A stretch of DNA of 46,916 nt from NCBI GenBank assembly GCA_947629695.1, contig CANREQ010000003.1:1-46916 (forward strand), written 5' to 3'. Each line of letters starts with the position of its first letter. Within the stretch, counting starts at the first letter, position 1. The DNA is from an uncultured Clostridia bacterium (lineage in GTDB: Bacteria > Bacillota > Clostridia > Christensenellales > Borkfalkiaceae). Below, in pieces: positions 23,664-31,914 of the stretch. The notes below the pieces were generated by a model. The model did not search any database. It was not told the origin of the DNA and worked only from the letters and a program-made list of their open reading frames with translations. Both the position numbers and the translations under genes were made by a program.

Positions 23664-24197
23664 ATGACGGGTAAATTTCTCGCATATATTTTGAGGCACA
23701 ACCCCGCATTTTGCGGCGTAGAACTCGACAAAAGCGGCTGGGCAGACGTGGACGGGCTTTTGGCGGGCGCGCAAAAATCGGGTAAAGAGTTAAACGCGGA
23801 TATGCTTGAAAAAATCGTGCAGACCGACGGCAAAGGGCGGTTCGAGTTTAACTCCGACAGGAGCAAGATACGCGCGACTTACGGACATTCGTTGCCCGTT
23901 GATTTAGACTTGCAACCCGAAACCCCGCCCGATATTTTATATCACGGCACAGCCGAAAAGTTTTCGGATAGCATTAGGCGATACAGGCTGATAAAAAAGA
24001 GCCGCAACTTCGTCCATTTATCGCCCGAAAAATATATGGCCGAAAGGGTCGGTGCAAGGCACGGCAGAGCCGTTATTTTGGGCATATATGCGGGGCAAAT
24101 GGCAAAAGACGGCTATAAATTTTATCGATCCGCAGGCGGCGTTTGGCTGACTGAAGAAGTCCATGCCGAATACATTGATTTTAATGTCAAACCGTGA
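23664..24197 (+). CDS. kptA: RNA 2'-phosphotransferase (KptA/Tpt1 family)
   Basis: NAD+-dependent enzyme that moves a 2'-phosphate from an RNA splice or repair junction to NAD+, giving ADP-ribose 1'',2''-cyclic phosphate. The 177-residue length is typical. All family blocks are present: LAYILRHNP near the N terminus, IRATYGHS (about 70), ILYHGTAEKF (about 91), FVHLSPEKY (about 113) and YRSAGGVWLTEEV near the end, which include the RNA-binding Arg/His and catalytic Arg. Bacteria have no tRNA introns needing this enzyme, so a role in RNA repair or in modifying other 2'-phosphate or ADP-ribose acceptors is likely. It lies 9 bases after the DnaE-like gene and in one operon with an RNA-repair-type HAD protein. 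Confidence 0.9.
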   Translation: MTGKFLAYILRHNPAFCGVELDKSGWADVDGLLAGAQKSGKELNADMLEKIVQTDGKGRFEFNSDRSKIRATYGHSLPVDLDLQPETPPDILYHGTAEKFSDSIRRYRLIKKSRNFVHLSPEKYMAERVGARHGRAVILGIYAGQMAKDGYKFYRSAGGVWLTEEVHAEYIDFNVKP

Positions 24198-24266
24198 AAT
24201 AACGCGGCCGTTGCGCTCTGCTTATAAGAATTTTTTTACGGCGGGAGAACCGCAAAGGAGAAATTT

Positions 24267-24932
24267 ATGGAAATCAAACCTATGAAGGAAAACGTATTTA
24301 ATTTTATTTACGTTGCCGCAATGAGAGACGCCGTCTTGCAGAAAGCGTATGAAGGCGAAAAGAAAGAACTTTGCAGACTTTATAATTTTGACGGATTGTA
24401 CGATTGTATCCGAAAGTTTACGGATAATGTGCTTATGGGCGGATTTAAAGACCAAGACGAATACGACGAAGAATTTTTCAAAACCGCGAAACAGGTTTGC
24501 AAAAAAATCAATAATCCGGACAGAATAATTGCCGGCGAAACTTCGGACAAAAAAGTAGAGTTTACTTTCGGAAACGCGCAAAAGCTGTTGAACATAATGC
24601 TCAAATACTTTTACATAACCTGCTACGGATTGGGGGTTAACAGAGAAATTTTCCGCTTCTGCCATTGCCCGATGGACGGGATAATGCTTGAAAATGTCTG
24701 GAGAAACAGGAAAAAAGTCCCCTTGAAAAAATCCGAAAGCGAAAATTACACGAGAGAAGAATTTTTAGCCGGCTGGGGCAAGGAAGGTTTTGAAAACGGC
24801 GGTTATCCCAAAAGATATTCGGTGTTCCAGGCGGCGGTGAGAGACTTGGCGGCCGCGGCAAAGACGTCGGATGGGGAAGATCTCTATCCCATAGAATACG
24901 ATTACGGCGTTTGGGGCCGGTACGACTTGTAA
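24267..24932 (+). CDS. Unknown protein between kptA and the HAD phosphatase
   Basis: A 221-residue soluble protein I cannot assign to a family. Notable features are KLLNIMLKYFYITCYG, then FRFCHCPMDGIML (about 130-145), where HCPxD is a plausible metal or active-site motif, and the C-terminal block YPIEYDYGVWGRYDL. It has an AAAGGAG ribosome site 7 bases upstream of its start. Its stop overlaps the next ATG (TAATG), so it is translationally coupled to the HAD gene. Placement between two RNA-repair-type enzymes suggests it handles nucleic acid as well, but this is only inference from context. Confidence 0.72.
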   Translation: MEIKPMKENVFNFIYVAAMRDAVLQKAYEGEKKELCRLYNFDGLYDCIRKFTDNVLMGGFKDQDEYDEEFFKTAKQVCKKINNPDRIIAGETSDKKVEFTFGNAQKLLNIMLKYFYITCYGLGVNREIFRFCHCPMDGIMLENVWRNRKKVPLKKSESENYTREEFLAGWGKEGFENGGYPKRYSVFQAAVRDLAAAAKTSDGEDLYPIEYDYGVWGRYDL

Positions 24933-25405
24933 TGAAGGCCGTTTTTTTGGATATAGACGGCGTTCTGAACTGCAAAGATTCCCGCTCCCGCGCAGGTAAG
25001 AATGTCGGGATAGACGACGATAAACTTTCATTATTGGCGGAAATCGTGGGCGCAACGGGCGCGGAGATCGTCTTGATTTCAACCTGGAAAAATCATTGGC
25101 AAAAATCCGAAAGGGATAAATTCAAGCAAGATAACCTTGCGAACTATCTCGATAAAAAATTCAAAAAGCACGGGCTGAAAGTTTACGATAAAACCGCCGA
25201 TAGCCGCGACGGCGTGTATTTAAGCCGCGGCGAGGGCATTTTGGACTATATCTACATAAACAAAGTAACAAGCTTTGTGATTTTGGACGATTTGCAATTC
25301 GATTTCGACGGATGCGATCTGACGGGCAATTTCGTCAAAACGGATATACAAGCGGGGCTCACCGCGGGAAAAGCCGCCCGCGCCGCGGAAATTCTTACAA
25401 AATAG
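24932..25405 (+). CDS. HAD-superfamily phosphatase of the RNA-repair-associated (Swiss Army Knife) type
   Basis: A 157-residue HAD protein. Motif I is FLDIDGVLNCKDS at the N terminus, with the nucleophile Asp and the DGVLN form typical of HAD domains linked to bacterial RNA repair. Motif II is IVLISTWKNHW and motif IV the acidic strand VILDDLQFDFD. The small helical cap matches that family and no N-terminal ligase or kinase is attached. It would remove terminal or cyclic phosphates from RNA ends. The start at 24932 overlaps the previous stop; a TTG at 24911 in frame is less likely. Together with kptA upstream it supports an RNA end-processing operon. Confidence 0.82.
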   Translation: MKAVFLDIDGVLNCKDSRSRAGKNVGIDDDKLSLLAEIVGATGAEIVLISTWKNHWQKSERDKFKQDNLANYLDKKFKKHGLKVYDKTADSRDGVYLSRGEGILDYIYINKVTSFVILDDLQFDFDGCDLTGNFVKTDIQAGLTAGKAARAAEILTK

Positions 25406-25426
25406 GGGGCCGTCTTTACGGCGGGG

Positions 25427-25455
25427 TTGCATTCTTGATTTAAATGTGTTAAAAT
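25427..25455 (+). promoter_or_regulatory. Probable promoter of the patB-like gene
   Basis: TTGCAT (25427-25432) and TAAAAT (25450-25455) with a 17-base spacer; the predicted start is only about 9 bases before the ATG, so the leader is very short. Confidence 0.4.
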
Positions 25456-25470
25456 TTCGGTGGTGGAAAT

Positions 25471-26640
25471 ATGAAGTACGATTACGGTAGAATAATTGAA
25501 AGGCGGGGCACCGATTGCCTCAAATACGACTACGCCGCGGAAAACGGCAGAAGCGCGGGCGCTATCCCCATGTGGGTGGCGGATATGGATATAAGCGCGC
25601 CGCCCGAGGTCATAGAGGCCATAAAAAAGAGGGCGGAGCACGGCGTTTTCGGCTACACCATGCCCAAGCGCGGCTACTTCGAGGTCGTCGCCTCGTGGTT
25701 TGCGCGCCGTCACAATTGGAATGCCGACCCGCAAAAATTCGTGTGCACGCCGGGGGTTGTGTTCGCTATCAACACCCTCATACGCGCCGTCACTTGCGAG
25801 GGCGACGGGGTGATAATATGCCAGCCCGTGTACTATCCCTTTGCTTCGGGCGTAAAATACAACAACAGAAAACTTGTCGTCAGCGAGCTTATAAATATAG
25901 GCGGGAGATACTCGATAGACTTTGAGGATTTCGAGCGGAAAATCGTGCAAAACGGCGTAAAGGCGTTTATACTTTGCAGTCCGCACAATCCCGTCGGGCG
26001 CGTGTGGGAGGAGTGGGAGCTTTCCCGCCTTTCCCAAATCTGCGGGCGGCACGGGGTATTCGTCATCGCGGACGAGATACACGCCGACTTCGCGTTTGAC
26101 GGGCACAGGCACATACCCTACGCGCGTGTTTCGGGCGACGATAATTTCGCGGTGTGCACCTCGCCGACGAAATCTTTCAACCTCGCGGGGCTGCAAATTT
26201 CCAACATCTACATCCAATCTTCCGCCGTGCGCAAAAAATTCGAGGACGAGCTCGACAAGACGGGCTATTGGGAGCCGAACGCAATCGGGCTTGCCGCTTG
26301 CCTCGCGGCGTACGGGCAGTGCGGGGAGTGGCTGGACGGCCTGAAAAATTACCTTTGGGAGAACATAAACTTTGCGCTGTCTTACATTTCGGAGAATATC
26401 CCGAAAATCAAGGCGAGCGCCCCCGAGGGGACGTATCTATTGTGGCTCGATTGCCGCGCGCTGGGGCTTTCCGACGGGGAGCTATCCCGCTTCTTCGACG
26501 AAAAGGCGAGCGTCTGGCCGGACGACGGGTTTATCTTCGGGCAGGGCGGAAGCGGCTTCGAAAGGCTGAATATCGCCTGTCCCCGCCCGGTTCTGAAAGA
26601 GGCGCTGGAAAACCTCGGAAGGGCTGTATCGAGCTTATAA
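25471..26640 (+). CDS. PLP-dependent cystathionine beta-lyase / aminotransferase (PatB/MalY type)
   Basis: A 389-residue fold-type I aminotransferase-like enzyme. IPMWVADMDISAPPEV at the N terminus is the PatB/MalY signature. The PLP site is SPTKSFNLAGLQ with Lys at about residue 234; DEIHADF holds the PLP ring-nitrogen Asp, and NIACPR near the C terminus holds the carboxylate-binding Arg. Such enzymes cleave cystathionine or other cysteine S-conjugates to pyruvate, ammonia and a thiol, and some act as regulators. The precise substrate is not decided by sequence. It is a single gene, convergent with mgtE across a perfect palindromic terminator. The ribosome site is GGTGG. Confidence 0.88.
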   Translation: MKYDYGRIIERRGTDCLKYDYAAENGRSAGAIPMWVADMDISAPPEVIEAIKKRAEHGVFGYTMPKRGYFEVVASWFARRHNWNADPQKFVCTPGVVFAINTLIRAVTCEGDGVIICQPVYYPFASGVKYNNRKLVVSELINIGGRYSIDFEDFERKIVQNGVKAFILCSPHNPVGRVWEEWELSRLSQICGRHGVFVIADEIHADFAFDGHRHIPYARVSGDDNFAVCTSPTKSFNLAGLQISNIYIQSSAVRKKFEDELDKTGYWEPNAIGLAACLAAYGQCGEWLDGLKNYLWENINFALSYISENIPKIKASAPEGTYLLWLDCRALGLSDGELSRFFDEKASVWPDDGFIFGQGGSGFERLNIACPRPVLKEALENLGRAVSSL

Positions 26641-26658
26641 AAATTCATAAAAAAGTCA

Positions 26659-26684
26659 TTGGGCGGCACATATGTGCCGCCCAA
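26659..26684. terminator. Bidirectional terminator between patB-like gene and mgtE
   Basis: A perfect 26-base palindrome (TTGGGCGGCACAT and its complement). On the minus strand it runs into CTTTTTT; on the plus strand the T-run (GTTTTAT) is weaker. It lies between two convergent stop codons. Confidence 0.8.
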
Positions 26685-26716
26685 ACAAGTTTTATACTGT
26701 TATGAATGAGTGAACG

Positions 26717-28387
26717 TCACCCCAATATCGCCACGGATAACAGGCAGAAAATTATTAAGGATACAGCGTCAACAATGGTGGTTATAAAGGGGCTTGCCAC
26801 GGCCGCGGGGTCGAGCTTGCACGCCTTCACGATAAGGGGCAGGAGGCACCCGACCATTTTTGCCAGCACCACCGTGCAGAACAGCGCGAGGGAAACTATG
26901 AGCGACAAAAGCGGGGTGTAGTCCTTATACCCGAAGAGCAGATTGTCGAGGAGCATGAGCTTGCAAAAACATGCGGCGGAGAGCGTCGCGGCCAAAAGGA
27001 ACGAGGCGCGTATTTCCTTCCACAGCACCTTGCCCGTGTCCTTGACCGTCAGATCGCCCAGCGCGAGCGCGCGTATGACGGTAACCGAAACCTGGGAGCC
27101 GGAGTTGCCGCCGGTATCCATGAGCATGGGCACGCAGGCGAAGAGCACGGGGCTTATCGCGTTCAGACGGCCCTCGAACAGATTTATTATGAGTCCCGTA
27201 AACGTCGCGCTTATCATGAGTATCAGAAGCCACGGCACGCGCTGTTTCCATATGGAGAACACGCTCGTCTTCAAATAGGGCTTCGCCTCGGGCAAAATCG
27301 CCGCCATGCGGGCGATATCTTCGGTGTTTTCTTCCTGCAATACGTCGATAGCGTCGTCAACCGTAACTATGCCTACAAGCCGCCTTTCGTTGTCGGTTAC
27401 GGGAATGGCGAGAAATCCGTAGTCGGAGATCTTCCTCGCGACGTCCTCCCTGTCGTCGAGGGTGTGGGAGTATATGACGTTGTCCTCCATTATCTCCGAG
27501 ATGGATTTTGCCGTGTCGGCGAGGAGCAAATCCTTTGCCGTCACCATTCCGATGAGCTTGTTGCTCTTGTCGGTGACGTAGCAGGTGTATATAGTCTCCT
27601 TGTCTATGGCGGTGGAGCGTATCCTTTCAAACGCTTCGCCCACCGTCATTTCGGGCGTGAAGGAGACGAACTCTATCGTCATTATGCTGCCCGCGCTGTT
27701 TTTGGGATATTTGAGTATTTCGTTTATATAGGAGCGCGTCTCGCTGTCGCTCTGTGCGAGCAGTCTTTTTACGACGTTTGCGGGCATTTCCTCGACGAGG
27801 TCAACCGTATCGTCTATGAACAATTCGTCCATGACGTCCTTGATCTCCTTGTCGGTCAGCTTCTTTAAAAGCGCTTCCTGCGTGTCGCGGTCCATTTCGA
27901 CGAACATCTCCGCCGCCAGATCTTTGGGGAGTATGCGGAACAGCACCGGCAGATCCTCTTGCTTCGCACTGTCGAAAACTTCCGCCAGATCTATCTCGTT
28001 CATGGACGCGAGCAAGGGCTTGAGCACGGAAAATTTTTTCTCTTCCAGAAGGTGTAAAATTTCGTCCTCTTCGGCGATCCTCAAAGCCACCTCTTCGGGA
28101 AGCTCTTCTATTATCTCCGCGGTGTCCTCGACGGATACGTCGTCCATTACGTCCTGTATCTCTTTATCGCTCAGACCCCCTACTATGCGCCGTTGAAGGG
28201 GCGGATCGAGCAAAACTATAACGTCTGCCAACACACCGCTGTCCAGCGCATGGCAGAAGGGAAGAAGGTCGCCCTCTTCCAGCCCGCTTATAATATTTGC
28301 GATATTTTCGGGCGGCTCCTTTTTTATAAGCTCCGCCGCCTGAGCAAAATTCTTATCTGCAACAAGCCTTTTTATCTCCTCGCTCAT
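26717..28387 (-). CDS. mgtE: Magnesium transporter MgtE with duplicated N domain
   Basis: Magnesium channel/transporter of the cytoplasmic membrane. From the N terminus: a first MgtE N domain (about 5-110), a second, related N domain (about 118-235), two CBS domains (about 245-365), then five membrane helices (about 380-556) with the pore motif DTGGNSGSQ and the conserved DAVSLIIF in the last helix. The two N domains share the pattern LSDKEIQDVMDD / LTDKEIKDVMDE and EELPEEV / EEMPANV, so the duplication is clear; ordinary MgtE is about 450 residues with one N domain, this is 556. The start at 28387 is chosen because GGAGG lies 6 bases upstream and the promoter's predicted start is at about 28401, inside the longer frame starting at 28405. 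Confidence 0.94.
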   Translation of the reverse strand: MSEEIKRLVADKNFAQAAELIKKEPPENIANIISGLEEGDLLPFCHALDSGVLADVIVLLDPPLQRRIVGGLSDKEIQDVMDDVSVEDTAEIIEELPEEVALRIAEEDEILHLLEEKKFSVLKPLLASMNEIDLAEVFDSAKQEDLPVLFRILPKDLAAEMFVEMDRDTQEALLKKLTDKEIKDVMDELFIDDTVDLVEEMPANVVKRLLAQSDSETRSYINEILKYPKNSAGSIMTIEFVSFTPEMTVGEAFERIRSTAIDKETIYTCYVTDKSNKLIGMVTAKDLLLADTAKSISEIMEDNVIYSHTLDDREDVARKISDYGFLAIPVTDNERRLVGIVTVDDAIDVLQEENTEDIARMAAILPEAKPYLKTSVFSIWKQRVPWLLILMISATFTGLIINLFEGRLNAISPVLFACVPMLMDTGGNSGSQVSVTVIRALALGDLTVKDTGKVLWKEIRASFLLAATLSAACFCKLMLLDNLLFGYKDYTPLLSLIVSLALFCTVVLAKMVGCLLPLIVKACKLDPAAVASPFITTIVDAVSLIIFCLLSVAILG

Positions 28388-28407
28388 ATCGCGCCTCCTC
28401 GCCATTC

Positions 28408-28436
28408 AGTATATAGTTATTCCCGTCCGTTGTCAA
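28408..28436 (-). promoter_or_regulatory. Sigma-A-type promoter of mgtE
   Basis: On the minus strand TTGACA (28436-28431) and TATACT (28413-28408), 17-base spacer. The leader is only about 14 bases, which leaves no room for a magnesium riboswitch. Confidence 0.75.
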
Positions 28437-28544
28437 TTTGTTCGCGCTTTTTTATTTAATTTACCCGCGCTTTTCAACATCGCCAAAGCCCCCGCATTAT
28501 GCCGCCCGCGACGGTGCGCGTTTCCCCTTATTTATTTAAAAAAG

Positions 28545-28573
28545 TTGACATATTGATAAAGTTATGTTAGTAT
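28545..28573 (+). promoter_or_regulatory. Promoter of the membrane protein gene at 28609
   Basis: TTGACA (28545-28550) with TAGTAT (28568-28573) at 17 bases; the better-looking TATAAA at 28571 would need a 20-base spacer. Confidence 0.5.
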
Positions 28574-28608
28574 AAATGAGTAATTATGTCGAACGAGGAG
28601 GAAAATTT

Positions 28609-30120
28609 ATGGCAAAAAAGAGGGCCGAAGAGGAGGAAAAACAGCCGACGGCCGAGGATAAATACAAGAGGAACAAGCGCGCTGGCATATTGGCCATAGC
28701 CGCATCCCTCTTCGCCGTCGCAAGCCTTGTCATTTTGATCGTCGTCAACGGCAGGGACGGCGAGGGCGCGCACCAAAACATAGCGTCGTATATAATGACC
28801 GGCATGTGTGGGGTCATTGCGATGGCCGTCGGCATTTACTTCCTCGCCACGGCGAAGAAGAAATATCAAAAGCAATTGGCTGAGGAGCAAGCGGCCGAAA
28901 AGCTCGCGGAAGAGAATGCGGCGGCCCCCGTCCAAGGCGCGCAGACCGCGGGCGTGCGGAACGCTTCTGCGGCTTCGGGGCCTGATATATCCGGGAGCGA
29001 GGCGGGCGATAAGCTTACCGAAGCGCACGGGGCGGATATAAACGAAATGATGAAGAATCCCCAAAGCGTGGAAAAGCTCTCGTTCAGGACGGAAAGCGGG
29101 GAAGTCCTCACATACGATTTTCTTTGGGGCAACGTGTACGGCGGGGTGACCTATCTCGTCGTCGGCCGCATGGAAGAGGCGTATACAAAGTACATAATTT
29201 TCGTCTCCCCCGCCGATCCGACGGTGTGCTATTGCGAGTTGAACGACGGCGTCCGCGAGGTCATAAAGAACGATTTCGACCGCGCGGTGGGCGCATATGC
29301 CCAAGGCGGCGGTATGCCCGCGGAGCAAAAGGCGGAAAGCGTCGGCCGGTTTGCGAGACTGAAGATGAGGTTTGTTTCCGGCAAGCCAGATACAGGCAAA
29401 AAGCAGACCTTTGTCATCATGCTTATACTGTACGGCGTGATTTTAATGGGCGGACTTTCCACATACTTCACCGCTCCCGACGGCGACGGAAACGGCGCGC
29501 TCATCAAGGCGTTATGTCTTGCCTATATGTTGATAACGCCCTCCTTTTTCATCTACTTCGGCAGTCACAATCCGTTTAATCTGAAAAACGGCGTTTGCTA
29601 CGCGCTTATTGCGCTGGGCATCGCGGGCATGATAGGCACAACCGTGGCGGGATTCAGCCTGATAACAAGCGTGGGCGAAGTTTCGGATACGGCGCTGAGC
29701 TTTATAATCAACACGCTGTTGCCGATATCGCTGATAGTCGCGACGGTATGCTATATCATCGCGTATGTGGTTTGGTGCAGGGGGCTCAGCTCCCAATGGT
29801 TCCTCGGCATAGGCATTGCGACGACGGTGCTCTTCCCCGTGGCTACGGCGCTGATAATTGCGGCGTTCGTCCTGTACATAGCGCTTGTTCTGATAAAATG
29901 GTTTATTTCCTCCTTGATAATACTCCTCGGGGGCACACCTCTCGAAAGGGGCTTCAAGCAGGGCTGGAACGGAACGGGCCAAGGCGGCCCCGTCTATCAG
30001 ATAACCGACGAGTACGGAAACACCCGTACCCTGCGCCAATACGACGGCAACCGCTTTTACGACGGCACCGATTTCTGGATAACCGACGACGGCGGCAATA
30101 CCTTCCGCAAGGACAATTGA
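28609..30120 (+). CDS. Multi-pass membrane protein of unknown function
   Basis: A 503-residue integral membrane protein that I do not recognise. A charged N terminus (MAKKRAEEEEKQPTAEDKY) is followed by two membrane helices (about 25-47 and 58-80), a soluble part with a small mixed domain (about 150-255, VEKLSFRTESGEVLTYDFLW), and then five or six more helices (about 265-450). The C terminus is soluble and tyrosine/aspartate-rich, with two related units (ITDEYGNTRTLRQYDGNRFY and DGTDFWITDDGGNTFRKDN). The start at 28609 has GAGGAGGAAA upstream; the frame's earlier ATG at 28576 does not. It is a single-gene unit with its own promoter and terminator. Confidence 0.78.
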   Translation: MAKKRAEEEEKQPTAEDKYKRNKRAGILAIAASLFAVASLVILIVVNGRDGEGAHQNIASYIMTGMCGVIAMAVGIYFLATAKKKYQKQLAEEQAAEKLAEENAAAPVQGAQTAGVRNASAASGPDISGSEAGDKLTEAHGADINEMMKNPQSVEKLSFRTESGEVLTYDFLWGNVYGGVTYLVVGRMEEAYTKYIIFVSPADPTVCYCELNDGVREVIKNDFDRAVGAYAQGGGMPAEQKAESVGRFARLKMRFVSGKPDTGKKQTFVIMLILYGVILMGGLSTYFTAPDGDGNGALIKALCLAYMLITPSFFIYFGSHNPFNLKNGVCYALIALGIAGMIGTTVAGFSLITSVGEVSDTALSFIINTLLPISLIVATVCYIIAYVVWCRGLSSQWFLGIGIATTVLFPVATALIIAAFVLYIALVLIKWFISSLIILLGGTPLERGFKQGWNGTGQGGPVYQITDEYGNTRTLRQYDGNRFYDGTDFWITDDGGNTFRKDN

Positions 30121-30135
30121 GATATAAATGCGCGA

Positions 30136-30170
30136 AAAGGGCGGGATATTCCCGCCCTTTAAAATTTTTT
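30136..30170 (+). terminator. Intrinsic terminator after the membrane protein gene
   Basis: AAAGGGCGGG (30136-30145), 5-base loop, CCCGCCCTTT (30151-30160), then AAAATTTTTT. Confidence 0.8.
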
Positions 30171-30252
30171 GCGCTTTTGCTTGGTTTATTGATAAAAGCC
30201 CGCGTTATTTCACTTTGGAAAAGCCGCTTTTATATGTTTTAAATCGTGCCCG

Positions 30253-30585
30253 TCACTTGTTTTTTATCATCTTTACCGTCTGGGTGACGAGGCCGCGCAT
30301 CTTGTCGTCGAGGGTGCGAAAGGAGGAAAGCAGCTGTTTTTCCTCCGCCGTCAGATCGTCCTGGCCGACATATGCGCCCAAATCGTCGGAGCGGCCTATG
30401 ATGTAATCCGCCGAACAGTTGAAAAACTCCGCTAAGCGGATTATGTACGACAGCTTGGGTTCCGAAGTCTGGTTTTCCCATTTGCACACCGCGGTATCGC
30501 TGACCCCTATCGCGCCGGCAAGCGCCATCATGGAAATACCGCGTTCTTTTCTCAGTTCCTTTATTCTTTGTCCGTAAATCAACAT
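30253..30585 (-). CDS. XRE-family transcriptional regulator
   Basis: A 110-residue DNA-binding protein with an N-terminal HTH_3 domain: IKELRKERGISMMALAGAIG, then VSDTAVCKWENQTSEPKL and LAEFFNCSADYIIGRSD, the standard Xre/Cro layout. The C-terminal 40 residues are helical and probably dimerise or sense a signal. It is a single gene on the minus strand, convergent with the membrane protein gene. Just upstream, TCACACA occurs twice with a 13-base period (30592-30598 and 30605-30611), which may be its own operator. Its start has no obvious ribosome site. Target genes are unknown. Confidence 0.88.
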   Translation of the reverse strand: MLIYGQRIKELRKERGISMMALAGAIGVSDTAVCKWENQTSEPKLSYIIRLAEFFNCSADYIIGRSDDLGAYVGQDDLTAEEKQLLSSFRTLDDKMRGLVTQTVKMIKNK

Positions 30586-30796
30586 AATTTATCACACAAC
30601 TGCGTCACACAGCACGTCTTATATTATCAGCTATTTTCCCGTTAAGAGCCGTTATTCTTGAAAGTTTGTGAAATAATCGGCGTTTTTCAACTTAAATTTG
30701 TGCCCGCGCGCCCGTTTTATGCCCGTGAGAGGCGGCAAAAGCAAGTTTATTTTAACATATTTTTGCTTAAAACGCACGTAAAATTTCGCGCGCCTA

Positions 30797-30825
30797 TTGA
30801 AATGAAAGACCAAAAGTGCTATAAT
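30797..30825 (+). promoter_or_regulatory. Sigma-A-type promoter of the CMD-cupin gene
   Basis: TTGAAA (30797-30802) and TATAAT (30820-30825) with a 17-base spacer, 33 bases before the ATG. The stretch 30612-30796 upstream of it shows no gene. Confidence 0.7.
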
Positions 30826-30857
30826 TTGTAAAAACATAAAATTACCGAGGTGATATT

Positions 30858-31616
30858 ATGGCAAAAAAACAGACTGCCGGAAGGGATAACTTAGGCGGAC
30901 TTGCGCCCAAATTCGCGCAGCTGAACGACGACGTGCTGTTCGGCGAGATATGGTCGCGGGAAAAGGAGCTCGCCGCGCGGGAGCGCAGTATGATAACCAT
31001 AGCCGCGCTCTTTTCGGCGGGGCAGTTCCCCCAACTCAAATCACATCTGGAGATGGGCAGGCAAAACGGAATAACGCGCAGGGAGGCGGTGGAGATAGTC
31101 ACACAGCTCGCCTTTTATTGCGGCTGGCCCAAGGCGTGGAGCGCCTTCCCCCTGATAAAGGAAGTGTACGGGGAAGCGGCCGACGCCGAGGCGGATAAAC
31201 GCCTTTCCATATTCCCCGTAGGAGAGCCGAACGACGCATATGCGGAATATTTCGTGGGGAAAAGCTATCTCGCGCCCCTGTCTGTAGGGGAGACGAAGAT
31301 CTTCAACGTCACGTTCGAGCCCGCATGCCGCAACAATTGGCACATACATAATGCCGAAAAGGGCGGCGGGCAGGTGCTTATCTGCGTAGCCGGACGGGGC
31401 TGGTATCAGGAATGGGGAAAGCCCGCAAAGGAGTTTTTGCCCGGGGACGTTGTTCAGATCGCCGCGGGCGTCAAGCATTGGCACGGCGCGGCTTCGGACA
31501 GCTGGTTCCAGCATATCGCGATAGAGCTCCCCGGCGAGAACAGTTCCACCGAGTGGTTGGAGAAGGTGGATGATGTGCATTATCAGAATTGCGAGATTAA
31601 GTCGCTTTATATTTAA
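30858..31616 (+). CDS. Carboxymuconolactone decarboxylase-like domain fused to a cupin
   Basis: A 252-residue two-domain protein. Residues about 10-105 form a CMD/AhpD-like helical domain (RSMITIAALFSAGQ, SHLEMGRQNGITRREAVE, AFYCGWPKAWSAF). It lacks the CxxC pair of AhpD, so it is not a thiol peroxidase partner, but keeps the conserved His. Residues about 135-235 are a cupin with the metal-binding motifs NNWHIHNAEKGGGQ and GDVVQIAAGVKHWHGA. This fusion is common in anaerobes but has no settled function; aldehyde or quinone chemistry has been suggested for relatives. It is a single gene with GAGGTG as ribosome site, followed by a repeat cluster. Confidence 0.88.
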   Translation: MAKKQTAGRDNLGGLAPKFAQLNDDVLFGEIWSREKELAARERSMITIAALFSAGQFPQLKSHLEMGRQNGITRREAVEIVTQLAFYCGWPKAWSAFPLIKEVYGEAADAEADKRLSIFPVGEPNDAYAEYFVGKSYLAPLSVGETKIFNVTFEPACRNNWHIHNAEKGGGQVLICVAGRGWYQEWGKPAKEFLPGDVVQIAAGVKHWHGAASDSWFQHIAIELPGENSSTEWLEKVDDVHYQNCEIKSLYI

Positions 31617-31627
31617 ATAACGCACCC

Positions 31628-31681
31628 CTTGGCTCCCCTTGCAAGCAAGGGGAGCTGTCGCCGCACGGCGACTGAGGGGAT
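31628..31681 (+). repeat. Dispersed intergenic repeat R1, copy 2
   Basis: Two hairpins, CTCCCCTTGC/GCAAGGGGAG-like and GTCGCCG/CGGCGAC, ending CTGAGGGGAT, the same layout as at 41-93. It begins a run of three related palindromic units that fills the space up to the ruvX promoter. Confidence 0.8.
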
Positions 31682-31686
31682 AATTC

Positions 31687-31812
31687 CCCCTTGGCTTCTT
31701 CCACGAAGTGGGGGAAGCTCCCGCGAAGCGGGTGATGGGATGGGGTGTAACCGAGCGCTCCCACCTGTCGCTAACGCGACACCCTCCCCCAAAGGAAGAG
31801 GGCAAGTGGGCC
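31687..31812. repeat. Two further palindromic repeat units, opposite orientations
   Basis: 31687-31742 follows the R1 plan with other stem bases (CTTGGCTTCTTCC ... GGGGGAAG, then CTCCCGC/GCGGG, ending GTGATGGGAT). 31751-31812 is a relative on the minus strand (CTTCCTTTGGGGGAGG, then TGTCGC/GCGACA and GGTGGGAG). The short hairpin CCGCCCGCGGGCGG follows at 31825-31838. Confidence 0.6.
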
Positions 31813-31855
31813 CCCCATGTCATTCCGCCCGCGGGCGGAATGTTGCGCAAAATGA

Positions 31856-31884
31856 TTGAAATAACCCGCGGGGCGTGGTATAAT
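31856..31884 (+). promoter_or_regulatory. Sigma-A-type promoter of ruvX
   Basis: TTGAAA (31856-31861) and TATAAT (31879-31884), 17-base spacer, with a TGG extended -10. Confidence 0.8.
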
Positions 31885-31914
31885 ATACGGGTAAGCAAAT
31901 AAAGGAGCCGGCGG

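Noticed and set aside
28388-28440. Magnesium (M-box) riboswitch ahead of mgtE
   Set aside because: The predicted leader is only about 14 bases long.
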